Source: Sequoia sempervirens
Lineage: Eukaryota > Streptophyta > Pinopsida > Cupressales > Cupressaceae
NCBI GenBank assembly: GCA_007258455.2
Contig: VDFB02000001.1
Span: forward strand, 14,591,747-14,655,746
Direction: 5' to 3'
DNA: 64,000 nucleotides
In this document: positions 24,050 through 36,287 of the stretch, in pieces
Numbering within the stretch: the first letter of the stretch is position 1
Layout: each line of letters opens with the position of its first letter
Program-made: the position numbers and the translations under genes
The notes under the pieces: generated by a model
What the model was told of the DNA's origin: nothing
Database searches by the model: none
Seen by the model: only the letters and a program-made list of their open reading frames with translations

Positions 24050-25788
24050 TGTAGAAACCCCTTGTTTCCCCTATTTCTGTCTCGGACTGTTTGTTTGATG
24101 TTTTTCTGACGTTTTAGGTTTTTTGACCGTTTCTAGGGTTTTAAGCATTAAATGCAATAGTACGATTTTGCAAATAAATTGATAATAAATTCAATAAAAA
24201 TCAAATAGCTCTGGAAATGAAAGAATATCGATGCCAGTATCCTTTATTCAAACTTCTCTACTGATTACAATGATACCCAGAAACATGCAATGAATAAAAT
24301 AAGAATTTTCAATATTTTTGGAACCTGGTATTTGCTGCTACAGAAGTACAGAAATGTACGGCTGCATTAATGAGTGACTCCCTCCTTCTGTCTGGTGCTC
24401 TGAATAAGATCTCCAACCCATGCGCCTCCAGATATGATAAGAAGTGATCTTCAAGGTAGGCGTTTTCTCCAGAAACAAAGAACAGCCCTTTCTAGATGGT
24501 ACGGCCAGAATATTGATTAGTACGGCCTGTCAGCAAGTAAATTGTATACAGCAGCAACGTATGTTTCTCTTTCTTCCTGTTGACTGGTCCAGATCAATGC
24601 CAAAAGCATAGGCGCACTTGCTAAGGGTAGTAGACTGAGAAGAAATCAGGTATTTTCCATATTCTTGAAGGTACGTCCTTTTAACTGCTGGTACGGCCTG
24701 GTACAAGCAGTACGGCCTGAGAAGACAGCAGCAAATAACTTGTACGGCTCCTTTCTTACAGACTCCAGCATAACAAAATTAGGCGCCCAAGTAAATGAAG
24801 GTATATGCTCTGAGTGAAAACCCTAACCAAGACCTCTGAGATTTTAATCAACTGGTAACTTGAAGATGTACGGCTGTCAGCAGTGGTACGGCTGCAGCAG
24901 TAATTAATTCTAAACTGTACAGCCTTTCCTCTGAAGCTCCAGAAACTCAGTAAAGATAGGCGCCTTTATGATTTGATGTCTTCTGAATGAATCCTCAGCA
25001 AAACCCTCTGTATAATGAATGCTCAATGACGTTCTATGACTTCCTCTGAATGAAGAAATCTCTCAGTTGCAATAAATCAGATGTTATTTCACATCCTCTG
25101 AACTGCTTCAATGAAGATGGCTCATTCTCCAACGAATACGAACTCGAAACCCTAAAGCTTCTGTTCTCTGACAAAGACTGGCAAATTTCAATTCATCAAA
25201 TGTAATAATGGCTCAGAAACCAAGGCAAATCCTCTTTATTGCACAAAAGTGCGATTTCCTTAATAATAGGGATTTAATAAAATATTTAACTTTTAATCTT
25301 TCACTTTCTCCATAGTCTCAGCTAAATATTTTATAATAATTTTAATTTGCCAAATGGCCCCTTCCCTGATGTTGGGCGCACCCCTCAAGGCAATCACTTA
25401 AGTTATAATTTTAAATTATAACTTTATATTATGAACCATTAAATAATTAATATTTAATCAATACAATTAAATATTAATATTTTCCTCGTTACTCATCTGA
25501 TTACCGATCCGTCTGATGCTGACGAACTCTGAAGTGATTCCGGATGCCGCCAAAGCCATACTGCTAAAAATAGCAGTGGTCCCACACTGCCTGCCAGGAA
25601 CTGCTAAAAATAGCAATTCTGCAAAATGTCTTTGAATGAGCCCGAACGAAAGCCAATTGATCAAAACTGCCAATCTGACGCTGAGCCAAGCTCCGAAACG
25701 ACCCTCTAACCACTCTGTCAGCCTACGAGGGTCTCATGATAGGCCAATCTCACGATCACTGATGCTCACCAAAAATGGGGACATGACA
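24050..25788 (-). mobile_element. Solo LTR S6 (1,739 bp)
   Basis: Minus-strand LTR: TGTCATGTCCCC at 25788, ending GGTTTCTACA at 24050; TSD TGGTT at 24045-24049 and 25789-25793. It carries about eight TACGGC words between 24356 and 24890, related to S3. Stem-loop at 25719-25747. Confidence 0.92.
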
Positions 25789-26014
25789 TGGTTCACCGCT
25801 TAGCTCCATTCAATTGTAATTTCATTTCAGTTATTGCTTAGTTTTCTCTGCCATATGACAACACCTCTCCTTCCTTGGGATTGAGTGTGCATTTTTGGCA
25901 TTGAGATCTTTTAAATTTGGATTTCAATTTTGGAGCTAACGCTAATTCATTTGGCGTAGTGTTGATTGTTTGTGAAATTCTTGGGAAAATATTGAAGGGG
26001 CATATTTCAATTGC

Positions 26015-27240
26015 TGAGATTGATTGCACATCACTACATCATACTTCAAGATCTTCGGGTTGACAAAGACAACGAACAAAGAAGACAACAAATACTGCAA
26101 GGATACAAAGGACGAAACAAAAGAGAGGAAGAAGAGCGTGACACTAACAAACGACGTATGCCAAATAATTAATGCCCTTAACTTTAAATAAAACCAGGAA
26201 ATTAATAAAAGGCGGTCAAGAATCAATCAACTAGAAAACAAGATCACTGAGAATAAAAGAACAAAGAGTACAACAACGACGATTGAGGGGTGAAGTTGAA
26301 TAAGGCGAAGGGTTTCTGAAGGAAAGCTTGAGCCCACCTAGGAGCAGAAGCTGAAGTGTCAGTAGAAGTTGTAGTGGGAGAAACAAAGAACTGTCAAGAC
26401 AAGAGAACGTACGAAAGTAGATTGGATTGGAATAGCCAAACACCTACCACTTGTCAACGACGAAACACGCACTGATCTCGCCGACCAAGTTATAGAACCT
26501 TCCATACCATCAACATCGGATGAAGGGTAAAGTTAAGAAGAGAACACTTCCAAAGAATCGTATAGACCAACACGGGTAGACGAAGAAGCATCGCTAAGTG
26601 ACAAAGAAGGTTCACTGTCGAGCAAAGGTGAAGGCAAGGAGGGAATCGCTAACCCGACCGACCAAGAACAATCTGTACTAATAAACCCGGTCGAAGGGGA
26701 AGGCCAAGGAGAATTGACCGAAGGTTTGATAGAGACCATATGCCAGATTTTGGACATTGACGAGAGAAGTGAACAATAGAAGATCGAAGCCAAAAACACC
26801 AGGACAGAGGGAGCATCAAAGGGACTTTGAAGGCAGCCCAAGAGTTTCTAGCAACTCTCAGAGGTATAGCCATTGATTGGTATATTGAATTGAAAGCGAC
26901 TAATAAAAACACATGGGAAGCATTGAGAAGAGCGTTCTAGGAGGAATTAAACTCTTGAGAGACGACAATGAAATAGTAGCGAAGATATACAATACAAAAC
27001 AAGGAAAGCATGAAAATATACAATCCTACAATCGTAGACTCGAAGATAAATAGAATTAGAAAAATTAGAAATATATCATAAATCGGGTAGGTTCATCACT
27101 GCAATAGAGATAAATAGTGAAATTCATGATGGGTTTGCTTCCGTTTGTCTATGATAAATAGAAGAACTTTGCTTGTATCCCTCGTTGAATTGAAGTTGTA
27201 GCCAAATTTGGGCTAGATCAAAGCCAAATTGGGAGGTCAA
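26015..27240 (+). pseudogene. P-family gag-like region, copy 3, 3' part
   Basis: It continues after S4 with IILQDL-like text near 26030-26065, then an acidic linker. Near 26838-27200 comes a retrotransposon-gag (capsid) segment: FLATLRGIAIDWYIELKATN and TWEALRRAF, followed in shifted frames by YNRRLEDK-like and GLLPFVYD-like pieces. Stops and frame changes are frequent. No protease or RT follows; homology ends before 27241. Confidence 0.65.
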
Positions 27241-27509
27241 GGGGGTCGAAAAATTAAATAAATATTCATTGTAGCTATTGCATGTTCTTATTAGCTTGGG
27301 AAAATGTTGTTCAACTCTTGTTTTTCTACAATTGTATTAGATTAACATTTGTGCTTTCATGAATCCAATAATAAAATAATTTCTCATGTATTCTTATTTG
27401 ATTGTTAGTTGTGCTATTTACAAGGAGGATACATTCAAGTTGTTTGATTAGTTATTTGAAAGGATAGATAACATTGGAATTGCATTGCTGACTATATCTT
27501 TGTTTGTAG
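27241..27509 (+). other. Sequence upstream of the exon, probably intron
   Basis: AT-rich, no reading frame and no repeat match that I see. It ends in a pyrimidine-rich ATATCTTTGTTTGTAG, a good plant 3' splice site, at 27509. Confidence 0.4.
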
Positions 27510-27596
27510 CTTGGATCTGGAACTGCATTGCCAGGAGTAGTAGCAGCAAAATTAGGTGCTAATGTCACTTTAACTGATGACTCAAATAGACCTCAG
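27510..27596 (+). CDS. Single exon of a METTL23-like methyltransferase
   Basis: Exactly 29 codons between AG (27508-27509) and GT (27597-27598), open in phase 0. The peptide starts LGSGTALPGVVAAKLGAN and continues VTLTDDSNRPQ. This is the SAM-binding motif I (G.G...P) and following acidic strand of the methyltransferase-16/METTL23 family, whose usual text is ELGAGT.LPG.VAAK.GA.VTLTD. No other exon of the family was found in the window. It could be one exon of a gene with TE-filled introns, or a fragment carried in by a transposon. The lack of stops and both splice sites favour a real or recent exon. Confidence 0.7.
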
Positions 27597-28133
27597 GTAT
27601 ACAAATAAAATATTTCGGTTTACATTAAGCTTGATGAATCAATTTGGATTTTTTTTTGAAATGATCAATGTTTGTTTCAATATAGTTTGTTTTATCATCA
27701 TACATATTGTTCTTTAAAACATTAAAAGGATTTTGTTCAAACATGTGACTTGTGACATTAATTACAAAATACTTTTGGAGCAATTGTAGTCATATGTTTT
27801 GGAAATGCATTGAATTTGGCTATAATGAGAAACTAGGTGTGTTCATAAATATCATGTAGCTTTTTTCAATACAATGTTTAAAAAACTTAAGATTTGTATC
27901 AAATATGTTAGAGCATATTTGCATTTTTGATGTATCACACCTTGTGGGGCCCTTAGAGGCTTTGGTTGGGAGTGTGCCTTGAGATTCTTAAGGTTCATGG
28001 AATTGTTTTCCCTTGAGGCCTTGGCTTGTTATGTTCCTTAGAATTATTTGGCTTGGTCAAATAATTGTGGCTTAGCTTTGTGTATGAAGTGTAAAGATGA
28101 AGGTAAAAATTAGCTTATTTTTGTGTATGAGAC
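27597..28133 (+). other. Sequence downstream of the exon, probably intron
   Basis: It begins GTATAC, a usable 5' splice site. AT-rich, with no reading frame, domain or repeat recognised. S7 inserted at its right end (GAGAC at 28129-28133). Confidence 0.4.
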
Positions 28134-30209
28134 TAAAATATTCCCCCTTATTTTTTTTGAATTTTATCATAACAATATCAGCGCAAACACCATTGATTAG
28201 TGTTAGCTCCGAAGATAACCAACTTGGAAAGGAACCCTTCACCAAGAATGTTCACCAAGATCCCAATGTGGGTGAGGTGATAGTATATGGTGTTGGGGAT
28301 TGTTAGCAACTGGAAAAGAAATTACAATTCTGTAGGTGGATAACTGACCATGAGCTTGATCACTTATTCAGCAGGAGCAAACTAATTACAATTATTAATA
28401 GGTGGTGAACCAATCATGAATCCAATTTGCCACTTATTCAGTGGGGGGAAATATTAAACTTAAATGTGCTGAAATTAAAACTCTTCAACCACTTATTCAG
28501 TGGGAGCAAATACAAAAATAATTGCAGCAAATAAAATGACTGTTAGTACTACTAACTAGCCTTACAATAAATGAGTTTTTCCAGCTGCAAACATATTAGA
28601 ATGAAGGCTAAACCTAACTAATGAATTAAGGATACTATCCTTAACTTATACAATGTATACAATCAGATTTTAGCCTCATATTATCAGAAAACCAGAATTA
28701 ATTCAAGTCTGATTAGAAACAGTATAAAATATAAATCAGACCAGCAAGTCCAGAATTTACCAAAATGCTCATATCTCTCTCCAAACACCTCCGATGAAGA
28801 TGAAACTGAACGGAAACGGAAGCTAGGAGCTGGGCGATCAAGTGCCAATGGAGAAATCATGCCAAATATCTCTGGATTATTTATGCATGCTTCGCAAAGC
28901 AACCACAATGAAACCCCAATCTCCAAGAAGGGGCGACCAGCTCTAGAAATTCAAAGACACCACCAAAATTTCTGAAACCTTGTGCAAAGGGGCGCCCAAG
29001 CAAGGGAAGAACATAGAGCCAATACCCAGAATGAAAGAAAATTCGCCTATAGAGTTATGAATGAAAACATGCTACAACCATATTCGAACCAGCAACATTA
29101 AAATCAGATTATACAACAACAATCTGAATTCGGAAATCAGAAATAAGCTCAATCTAGACTCCTGGATGAAGCATAGTCCTCAAAATCTAGTTAGGTATTG
29201 TCTTGCAAGTTCGAAACTAAATGGATGAAGCTAGGAGGTATGCATTCCTCGAAGTGAGAGCTTTGAATTCATTTCAGCAACATTTTGATATAATCAACAA
29301 TAATGGATGATAATGAAGGAGCAAATGTCTTTATTTATAACTTTTCTCCACAAAGAAAACCCCCAAAAGGTGAATAGTCTTTCCCTCCAAAAAGGGATGC
29401 CCAAATTTGAGAATAAAAGATACTTTTAAATTAATATTTCTCCTCATATTCCTAGGTGTCCAACTTAGACTTAGGCAAATTCACTTAATAACATTTAATT
29501 GTCTTCAAGGGTGGTGTCCAACAAGAGTCCCACTTTTAAACACAACATAAAGTCATTCCACTAGGCCATGGGGTCCAATATAATATAAAAATATTAAAAC
29601 GACTTAAATAAATCAATTTACCAAAATGAACCCCAAAGTGTTGAAGCCAAAATTACCAAGACTGCTCTACCCGAAATAGAATTGCATTGCAAAAGCTGAA
29701 CTGCTTCACTACTAAAAATAGAAAGATGGACTAAAATGACTGTGCTGTTGTTAGGATGACATTGCCATAAATAGAACTTACTAAAAATAGCAAACTGCTA
29801 TAAATAGTAAGTGCTCCCAAATGCCTTTTGAGCACAAACTAGGCAGCCATCATGACTTACTAAAAATAGTAAGTGCCTGGAAAAGTTGTTAGATGGAGAT
29901 GCATGTTATACCATTCTAAAGCTCTCTGAAAACCCAAAAAAAACCAAAAACCTTTCCTGCATGCAAGGTATTTGCTAGAAATGCATGTCATTTTCATAAC
30001 ATGCATGTTACCTTATCCTGAAGCTCTCCAAAAACCCAGAAAGCTCCACTAGACATGCACAAAAAACTCTCACATGCAAACCTTCAAAAGCCCATCTAAA
30101 ACCTCCTACAAAATAGAAAACCGTAATTTGCACTTTTGACTAGCCTACGAACCTCCGGAAATAGGCTATCAGTCACAAAAGAGCATATGGCTAAATTGGG
30201 GACATTACA
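28134..30209 (-). mobile_element. Solo LTR S7 (2,076 bp)
   Basis: Minus-strand LTR starting TGTAATGTCCCC at 30209 and ending ATATTTTA at 28134; TSD GAGAC at 28129-28133 and 30210-30214. Same family as S4 and S5; it shares the block around CACCTCACCCACATTGGGATC near the LTR 3' end (28256-28277). Stem-loop at 30141-30168 and several CTTACTA/TAGTAAG half-palindromes near 29780-29875. Confidence 0.92.
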
Positions 30210-30314
30210 GAGACCCCCTTGTGAAAGTTTGCGAGTGAATTGTTATTCTAATTTTCATATATGTTATTTGATGAGTTATACATACCCTACTCCTTTATAG
30301 ATTCAAAATAGAAG

Positions 30315-30724
30315 GCAACATTCCACCAAGTTTTCAACATACGAAGTTTGCAACAAACAATAGAGGAAGTTAGTGTTGGTTTGCTTTGATGGTATCCTCG
30401 TTTATAATAAGACTTGGGAGGACCATTTGAGACATTTTGACGAATTGTTGGGCATCGTGGAAATACAAACATTATTTGCCAAAGAGTTCTAAGTGTGAAT
30501 ATGGAATGAGAGAGATCTTTTATTTTGGTGATGTCATCAATACCTAGGGAGTTTAAATTGATTACGAGAAGATACGATTTATCTTGGATTGGTCTCTCCT
30601 AAAGACTTTGATTCAATTTAAGGGTTTCTTTGGAATTTGCAGTTAGTATACAAGATTTGTTGAGATATTCTCACAATTGGGAGCACCCTTAACTAATTTG
30701 ACTAAGAATGGGACTTTCACATGG
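30315..30724 (+). pseudogene. Ty3/gypsy reverse-transcriptase relic
   Basis: Pieces of the RT palm and connection in shifting frames: TFHQVFN near 30324, CFDGILVYNKTWEDHLRHFDELLGIV near 30383-30460 (the usual FDD box reads FDG, losing a catalytic Asp), then YFGDVI, and GAPLTNLTKNGTFTW near 30681-30723. Too damaged to function. It is continuous with 36288-36730 once the DNA element and G2 are removed. Confidence 0.75.
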
Positions 30725-31710
30725 GGTGCTGTCATAATAGTGGTTTACAATTCCTGAGAGGAACGAATTTTAGCTGAAATCACATATTTTTAGAAAATAT
30801 AATGATTTAAGCCTTAAAAAGTTCCATTTTAAGGATTCCAATTGAAGAGGGTTTGATCAAATCACCCTAGATCAAACCCCCTTGGATAGAACCTCGCTAG
30901 TTTTAAACCATGCCTATAAATGCATCTCCTTTACACCTATCAAAATGCTGATAAAAAATCACTTTTGATTTAGCTTTTGGGGGATCAAGTAGAATTCATT
31001 TAAGGGTTATTTCAAATGATTATGGTATTCCTCGAACAAACTATCCAATGAATATAATTTTAATATGTTTTGGTTTTGTTATGTATTTGTTTTAAAGTTT
31101 TATTAAACATAGGTTTTCATCGAAAATGAATTTCTTTGTTCTTCACATGTGGAAAAATAGAATATTATCAAAAAAAATTGAAAATATGAGTGCACGGATA
31201 TTGAAGTCTTTGATCCAACAAAAATAAAATAAAATTTTGACATATACAAAAAAAGGATTCACCGTTATCTGGTCCACTTGTAGGTAATGCAGTGTAATTA
31301 GTTTGACTTTGAAACTTGATTAAGGAAAAATATTCAGTAAAAACTATCTAACCAAGTGGAAGCACTAGATATCAAAGTTACAAATCTAAATTTGAAAGAA
31401 TTAGAATTTTATCCTTCATGGAAAAAAGTTATGCGTTATACGGTGTGCGTCACTTTTTAAAAATGTTGTTTTCTGAAAAAAATCAATTTTCGTAGGAGAT
31501 AGAAAAAGAAGTGTAATTTGACTCCAAAAATTTTGAAAAAAATATTTTTAGAATCAACAGACAAAATTTGATGAGACTGTAGTTTGCACCATCTTCAAAT
31601 TCTTCATAGTTTAGCCGCTATAAGTGCCCGAATGTGAAGATTTAGTTAATAATAATAATTTCAGTGTCTAGTTTGGCCAAAAATTGTAAACCACTATTAT
31701 GGGATCACCC
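30725..31710. mobile_element. Non-autonomous TIR DNA transposon (about 986 bp)
   Basis: The ends are inverted repeats of about 28 bp: the left arm starts GGTGCTGTCATAATAGTGG and the right arm is its complement with three changes; CATAATAGTGGTTTACAATT is exact in both. CATGG flanks both sides (30720-30724, 31711-31715), though shared Gs leave the boundary uncertain by one or two bases. Excision joins ...TFTW to ...KDATLQ of the gypsy pol, as expected at that site. There is no transposase frame inside. The superfamily cannot be assigned from these ends. Confidence 0.8.
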
Positions 31711-33064
31711 CATGGAAAGATGTGTTGTGACCTTTTTCACACATCACCCCATTCAAGATGGGGACCCCTAATTTTTGCTCCATTCCGGTCTTTTGGGCTT
31801 TGGTTTTTGGTCTCTCTCTCTCTCCGTCTGTCTCTTTTCTATGGTCTACTTTCCGGGATTTCTCCGCCTTTAAGCTTAAAACGTGAAATTTTGGCCAAGT
31901 CTAAAAATTAGGGTTTCATTTTTCCTGGTCTGTTTGAGGTCGAGTAAAGTGAGTAAATTGAAAACAGAGACTAACATTGTTGTCAGTGTGCTTCCAGCAC
32001 GCTCCCAACGAGTTTTCATCAGATTCTGAGGTACTTACTATTTTTAGTAAGTGTGAAATTACAGGCAATCCGTCAGCATTTTTGAGATTTCGATAGTCAC
32101 ACGACATTCAGAGCGCATCAGGCTACTTGTATGCAAAGTTTGAGCGAAAACGGATAACTTACTATTTTTAGCATTCCAGCTTCTGGGGCAAATTTCAGGA
32201 CTTAGATGCAGAGTTTTCTTTGCATGTCTGGATATTCCTTCTGGGTTTTTCGGGACCTTCGCGATGATATAACATGCAAAACGAGACGACCACTTTCAGA
32301 ATTCAGTCTTCCGAGGCTATTTTTAGGGTTTGTATGTCAAGGTTTCTTTTGTATGTCGGCTGATTCCTGATGGGTTTTTCGAGAGCTTTGCGATGGTGTG
32401 ACATGCAAATGGAGATAACCACTCAATAAGGAACTTACTATTTTTAGCAGGTGTTCCGACAGCCTCTTCCCAGCAGTTCAGAATCACAAGCTGATCGCAG
32501 TGCCACAAAAACGAAGAGAAACAGAGATCATTTGATACGCATGCAGAGCGAATTAGGGTTTCCAACTTCGGGACCCAAAAAGAAGGGCAAAAAGTCAGAA
32601 TTTTCGAAAATCGGTGTAAACCACCGCGATCAGCATCCTTCAGGCTATCTGCTGGTAAAATTTCAACTCAAACGGAGCACTTACTATTTATAGTAAGTCA
32701 ATTTGGAAACTGGCTAAAAATAGTAAATTAAGTGCATGCATCAGTGTCGACAGACAGGTCATGTGGTGAGGAGCGCCTCATTAAAATTTCAAGTCAATCG
32801 GAGCAGTGGAGCCATCAGAAACAAGAGGTTACTATTTATAGTAAACCACCTTCAGAAACATGCTAAAAATAGCAGGGTGATTAAAAATGGCAGTGTCGAC
32901 AGGGCAACAAGGTTATGAGGATGTAGTGTGCAAAATTTCGAGTCATTCTGAGCTTTAGAGATGCAAATTCAGAGGACTTACTATAAATAGCAGGGCAGAG
33001 AAGCTGGCAAAGACGAGAAAAAAAAAAAAATGTCTAAGTCTGAAGTTTATCCTCCACCACAGGT

Positions 33065-34010
33065 GAAATGAGCCCAACTTTCCTTCCGGGTGTTTGAAAA
33101 AAATTTCTAACATGTTTTCATCCACCTCCCCATGTAAAATGCGCCCAAGTTGGTGGAGTTGAAGCATAAAAAATTCCAAGGCAGGCATCTCGTCCTTCAC
33201 ACATGGTGAAATGCGCCCTCAAGGTGAAAGCATAAGAAAAAATTCTAAGACTTTGTTCACCTCCTAGGCCAAAATGCGCCCAAAACAAGTGAGTCAAAGA
33301 AAGTCAAAGATTTTTATCCTGCTCTCACGTCAAAATGCGCCCACATGCAAGGTAGTGGCATACAAAAATTTCTAAGTATGAGTTTCATCCTCCTCCACTG
33401 GCAAAATGCACCCAAAGTGAGAAAGGTCAAAGAAGTCAAATGTTTTCATCCTGCAGGAGGTGCAAAATGCGCCCAAATAGAGGCATGTGAGGACAAAATA
33501 AGGAAGTTGAAAAGTCACTTGTTGGAGGCGTTACAAGTTTCATCCTTCATGGCATCAAAAATGTGCTCAAGCTCAAAGAAGTCAACAAGTCAACAAGTTC
33601 ATCCCTCACCTACATGAAAATGCCCCCAAAACAGAGCATGTGAAGACGAAAAAGGTGAAGTTGAAGAGTCATCCTTTTCCCTAGCTCAAATGCGCCCAAG
33701 TTAGGATAGTAAAAGTAAATGGAGGTGATAAATAAGGTGAAAGGTGATTAAAGGCGTGGTGAAAGCTTGGTAAATGCTAGGCGTCATCCCTCTTCAAGTG
33801 CTAAATGCGCCCAAGGTGGTGGATGTTGGAGAATTTCCCTAAGGCGTGTGAAGTGTGAAAACAAGATGTTAGGCGTGGTGAAGGTCGCTTCAAGTGGGAT
33901 ATGCGCCAAGTATAGGATGATATGCTAAGCGTTGAAAATGCCAAGGTGGTGAGTGAAAATGATGTTAGTTGCTGGAGTTTTATATTCCCCTTCAAGTGTG
34001 GTGTGCGCCT
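33065..34010 (+). repeat. AAATGCGCCC array in G2 U3
   Basis: About ten copies of AAATGCGCCC(A/T), spaced roughly 60-110 bp, each in a similar context (CATCCT...CAAATGCGCCCAA...GGTAGTGGCATG). Copies near 33131, 33210, 33273, 33334, 33408 (variant), 33468, 33690 and 33804, with weaker ones to 34005. The same array occurs in G4. Confidence 0.85.
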
Positions 34011-34887
34011 AGACTTGAGAAAGGATATTGCTAAGTGATGAAAAATAATACATGCCCAGGGGTTGGAAATTGCCAAGTGAAAAATAAAATATGTTAAGTG
34101 TGGGTGCTCCAAGTGAATTGTTTGAAATAAATTCCCTCGCCACAAGAAGAAAAATTTTCCAAGTCAAATAAAATTTTCTAAGGGAAAACTTTTTTAAAAT
34201 TTTTTTTTCTAAGGCGCAAATATTTTCTCCCTTAGAAAAATGCTTAAGTTTGGAGAGGTGGTGGAATTTTTCTTGAAGTACAGATGAATTGTCGGAGATG
34301 AAGTCGGTGAATGCCAGCTGCATGGGTTGATAAAAATTTCTCAAGTCAGAACAACAAGAAATCTTCACAGATGCGAAGAACAGATTTAAATTTCACAGAG
34401 AATATTTTCTAAAGTCCAAAATTCCAGAAAATTAAATGAACCCGTTCGTTGGGTACCCATGGGTTCGATGCGTTCTGGAGAAAATTTTCTTCTAGGTATT
34501 GAAGATTATCGATGAGGAGTTGATTTTAAAGTCTTCCATGCTTCGCTTCGGCCTTCGGGGTGAAGATTTTTGATGGGCACCAGGTTGATGAATTTTCCTA
34601 AGGGAAAGTTTTAAAAAATTTCTAAGGCAAGTGTGAAGAAAATGTGTTCTCAAGGTAGGATCCTCCAGACGATGAATTTGAAATGTACTGCCTAGGTGAA
34701 TTTGCTTAAATCCTTCGTGAGGATAGTCTTCCAGAGCCAGAGTTGAACGAAATTGAGTATCGGAGCCCCAGGTAGTGAAATGAATTTCTCAAAGATGAAA
34801 TTTGGCTAAGGCATGAAGAATCATGATGAAGGCAAAAGTTGGCTAGTGAAGACGATGAACGCTTGGAAGTTAGAGCACGAAAATCAG

Positions 34888-34949
34888 GTAAGTAAGTTAG
34901 GATTATATTATGAAGTGTCCTAATACTCTTCTCCTTGCTTGTTTTGCAG
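34888..34949 (+). other. Conserved intron-like segment in G2
   Basis: CAG|GTAAGTAAG at 34888 and TTGTTTTGCAG|G ending at 34949 form near-perfect plant splice sites 62 bp apart. G4 has the same segment, also 62 bp (54949-55010). An ATG follows one base after the acceptor. It is short for a plant intron, so splicing is unproven. Confidence 0.5.
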
Positions 34950-35341
34950 GATGAGCGTGGAGGTCAGAGCACGATGTCTTGAAGTGATGAAGGACGATGA
35001 TATTACAACCTTCAGAGGAAGATAAAGTTATAAGTTTCACACGAAGGAAGAAAAAGGTGCAAGAAATGGCTAAGTGTTGAGACTCAGTATAACTTAAATG
35101 ACAAAGGTGAAAACCCTCAAGTGGAAGAAGTTGAAAAGCAACGCCAAGAAAGAAGATCAGGAATAGTGTGAACGCGTCTACAAATGGAATCTTCTAGAAG
35201 GAATAATGGACATTATGGCTCATTTATTACCCCACTCTCCTTTGTGGCGGTTTTTAGGGCAAATCTGGGTTAGGGCTGAGGTGGCGCAATCTGGGCCATC
35301 CAGCCGATTGTAATTTGAGCCGTCCGTTGGACTTGGCAAAC

Positions 35342-35348
35342 TATAAAA
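35342..35348 (+). promoter_or_regulatory. TATA box of G2
   Basis: TATAAAA precedes GGGGGAGTCCCCCTCATTTG, itself a small palindrome, and then a GTAGAAG-rich leader. The same arrangement in G4 at 55330 supports a functional LTR promoter with transcription starting near 35370. Confidence 0.75.
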
Positions 35349-36287
35349 GGGGGAGTCCCCCTCATTTGTAATCTCATTAGACATTAGAAGTAGAAGCAGA
35401 GCGGAGGAGTAGAGAGCAATTAGATAGTCGATAGTATAGTTTAGATTGAAAAGGAAGGAAAGTCTTCCCTTTGGATACTTTGTAAGAAGTTGTCATGTAT
35501 GCTTTCATAATAAAAGAATTTTCATTGATGGTGAATTCTTCTTTGTTGTGAATAGTTGTTGAGGCTTCTTCGTCCTTCCAATTCACGTAGCATCTTTGAA
35601 GTAGCTTAAAGTAAAATAGTTTTCATTATCATGCAAGTAGATGTTAGTTGTGGACTTGTGGTGTTAATTGAGGCAACTTCATTTTTATCCATACCACTAG
35701 CGGCTTGCTGACGGCAGGTTTGCCTTGTGTGGTCAACTGGAAAACTTTACAAACTTAACTTCGATTGTGATTCATGTGTTTGTATGCGTCGTTCTGATGG
35801 TGCTTACATGTTGAATTATAATTTGAAAACCTCTTGTCACTCCCTTGAAGATTGCACCGACTTTGTGTAAGTTGTCCAACGTGAGGCGGAGCAGAGTCTG
35901 GTCGAAGTCTGTCGAGATTGATCCCACATTCCATCCTTAGATAAAAGATAAACTTCTTAGGCCCTACACTCTTTTTAATTTCAGTTCATTTCCGGTTAGG
36001 ATTAGGAAACTCGTGCTCATTTGCCAAATCATTCGAATCACACGCAAAGCCCTTAGTCTACTGTCTGTTGTCAGCTATCGAACAATTGTGTAAGTCCCCT
36101 CGTGAGAACACAACAACTCACATCAAACCAACTGAGGGTATTCTAAGTATTCGGAACCTTGGAGTTGAAAGCATGATCTTACTCGCAATCTTAGCATGCT
36201 GAATACTTTGTTCAAGAGAGGATAGGGTATCCATTGGGAAACTTTATTCTGTGTTGGTGCGGTCACAAAAACCACGTCAACAAGATG

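Larger units (their letters stand above)
20083..26009 (+). mobile_element. Solo LTR S4, host of S5 and S6
   Basis: It starts TGTAATGTCCCC at 20083 and ends CATATTTCA at 26009. ATTGC at 20078-20082 and 26010-26014 is a perfect TSD, and excision restores the P gag text. The LTR proper is 20083-21432, 23439-24049 and 25794-26009, about 2.18 kb, once S5 and S6 are removed. It is the same family as S5 and S7. Stem-loop at 20122-20149 and a TTTACTATTTTTAGTAAG palindrome near 20432-20449. Confidence 0.93.
31723..36282 (+). mobile_element. Giant solo LTR G2 (4,560 bp)
   Basis: It starts TGTTGTGACC and ends CGTCAACA; TSD AGATG at 31718-31722 and 36283-36287. It has no primer site or pol inside. Parts: a TC-rich microsatellite near 31812, a zone of CTTACTATTTATAGTAAG-type palindromes (32030-32995), an AAATGCGCCC array (33065-34010), a 62-bp intron-like segment (34888-34949), a TATA box (35342), R with AATAAA near 35509, and U5. 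It is closest to G4. Confidence 0.93.

Noticed and set aside
21541..28277. A conserved peptide (VHQDPNVGEVI.YG) repeated near 21541, 28246 and, on the other strand, 25850
   Set aside because: It lies antisense near the 3' end of the S4/S5/S7 LTRs. Ordinary LTR nucleotide homology accounts for it, and the frames are short and broken.
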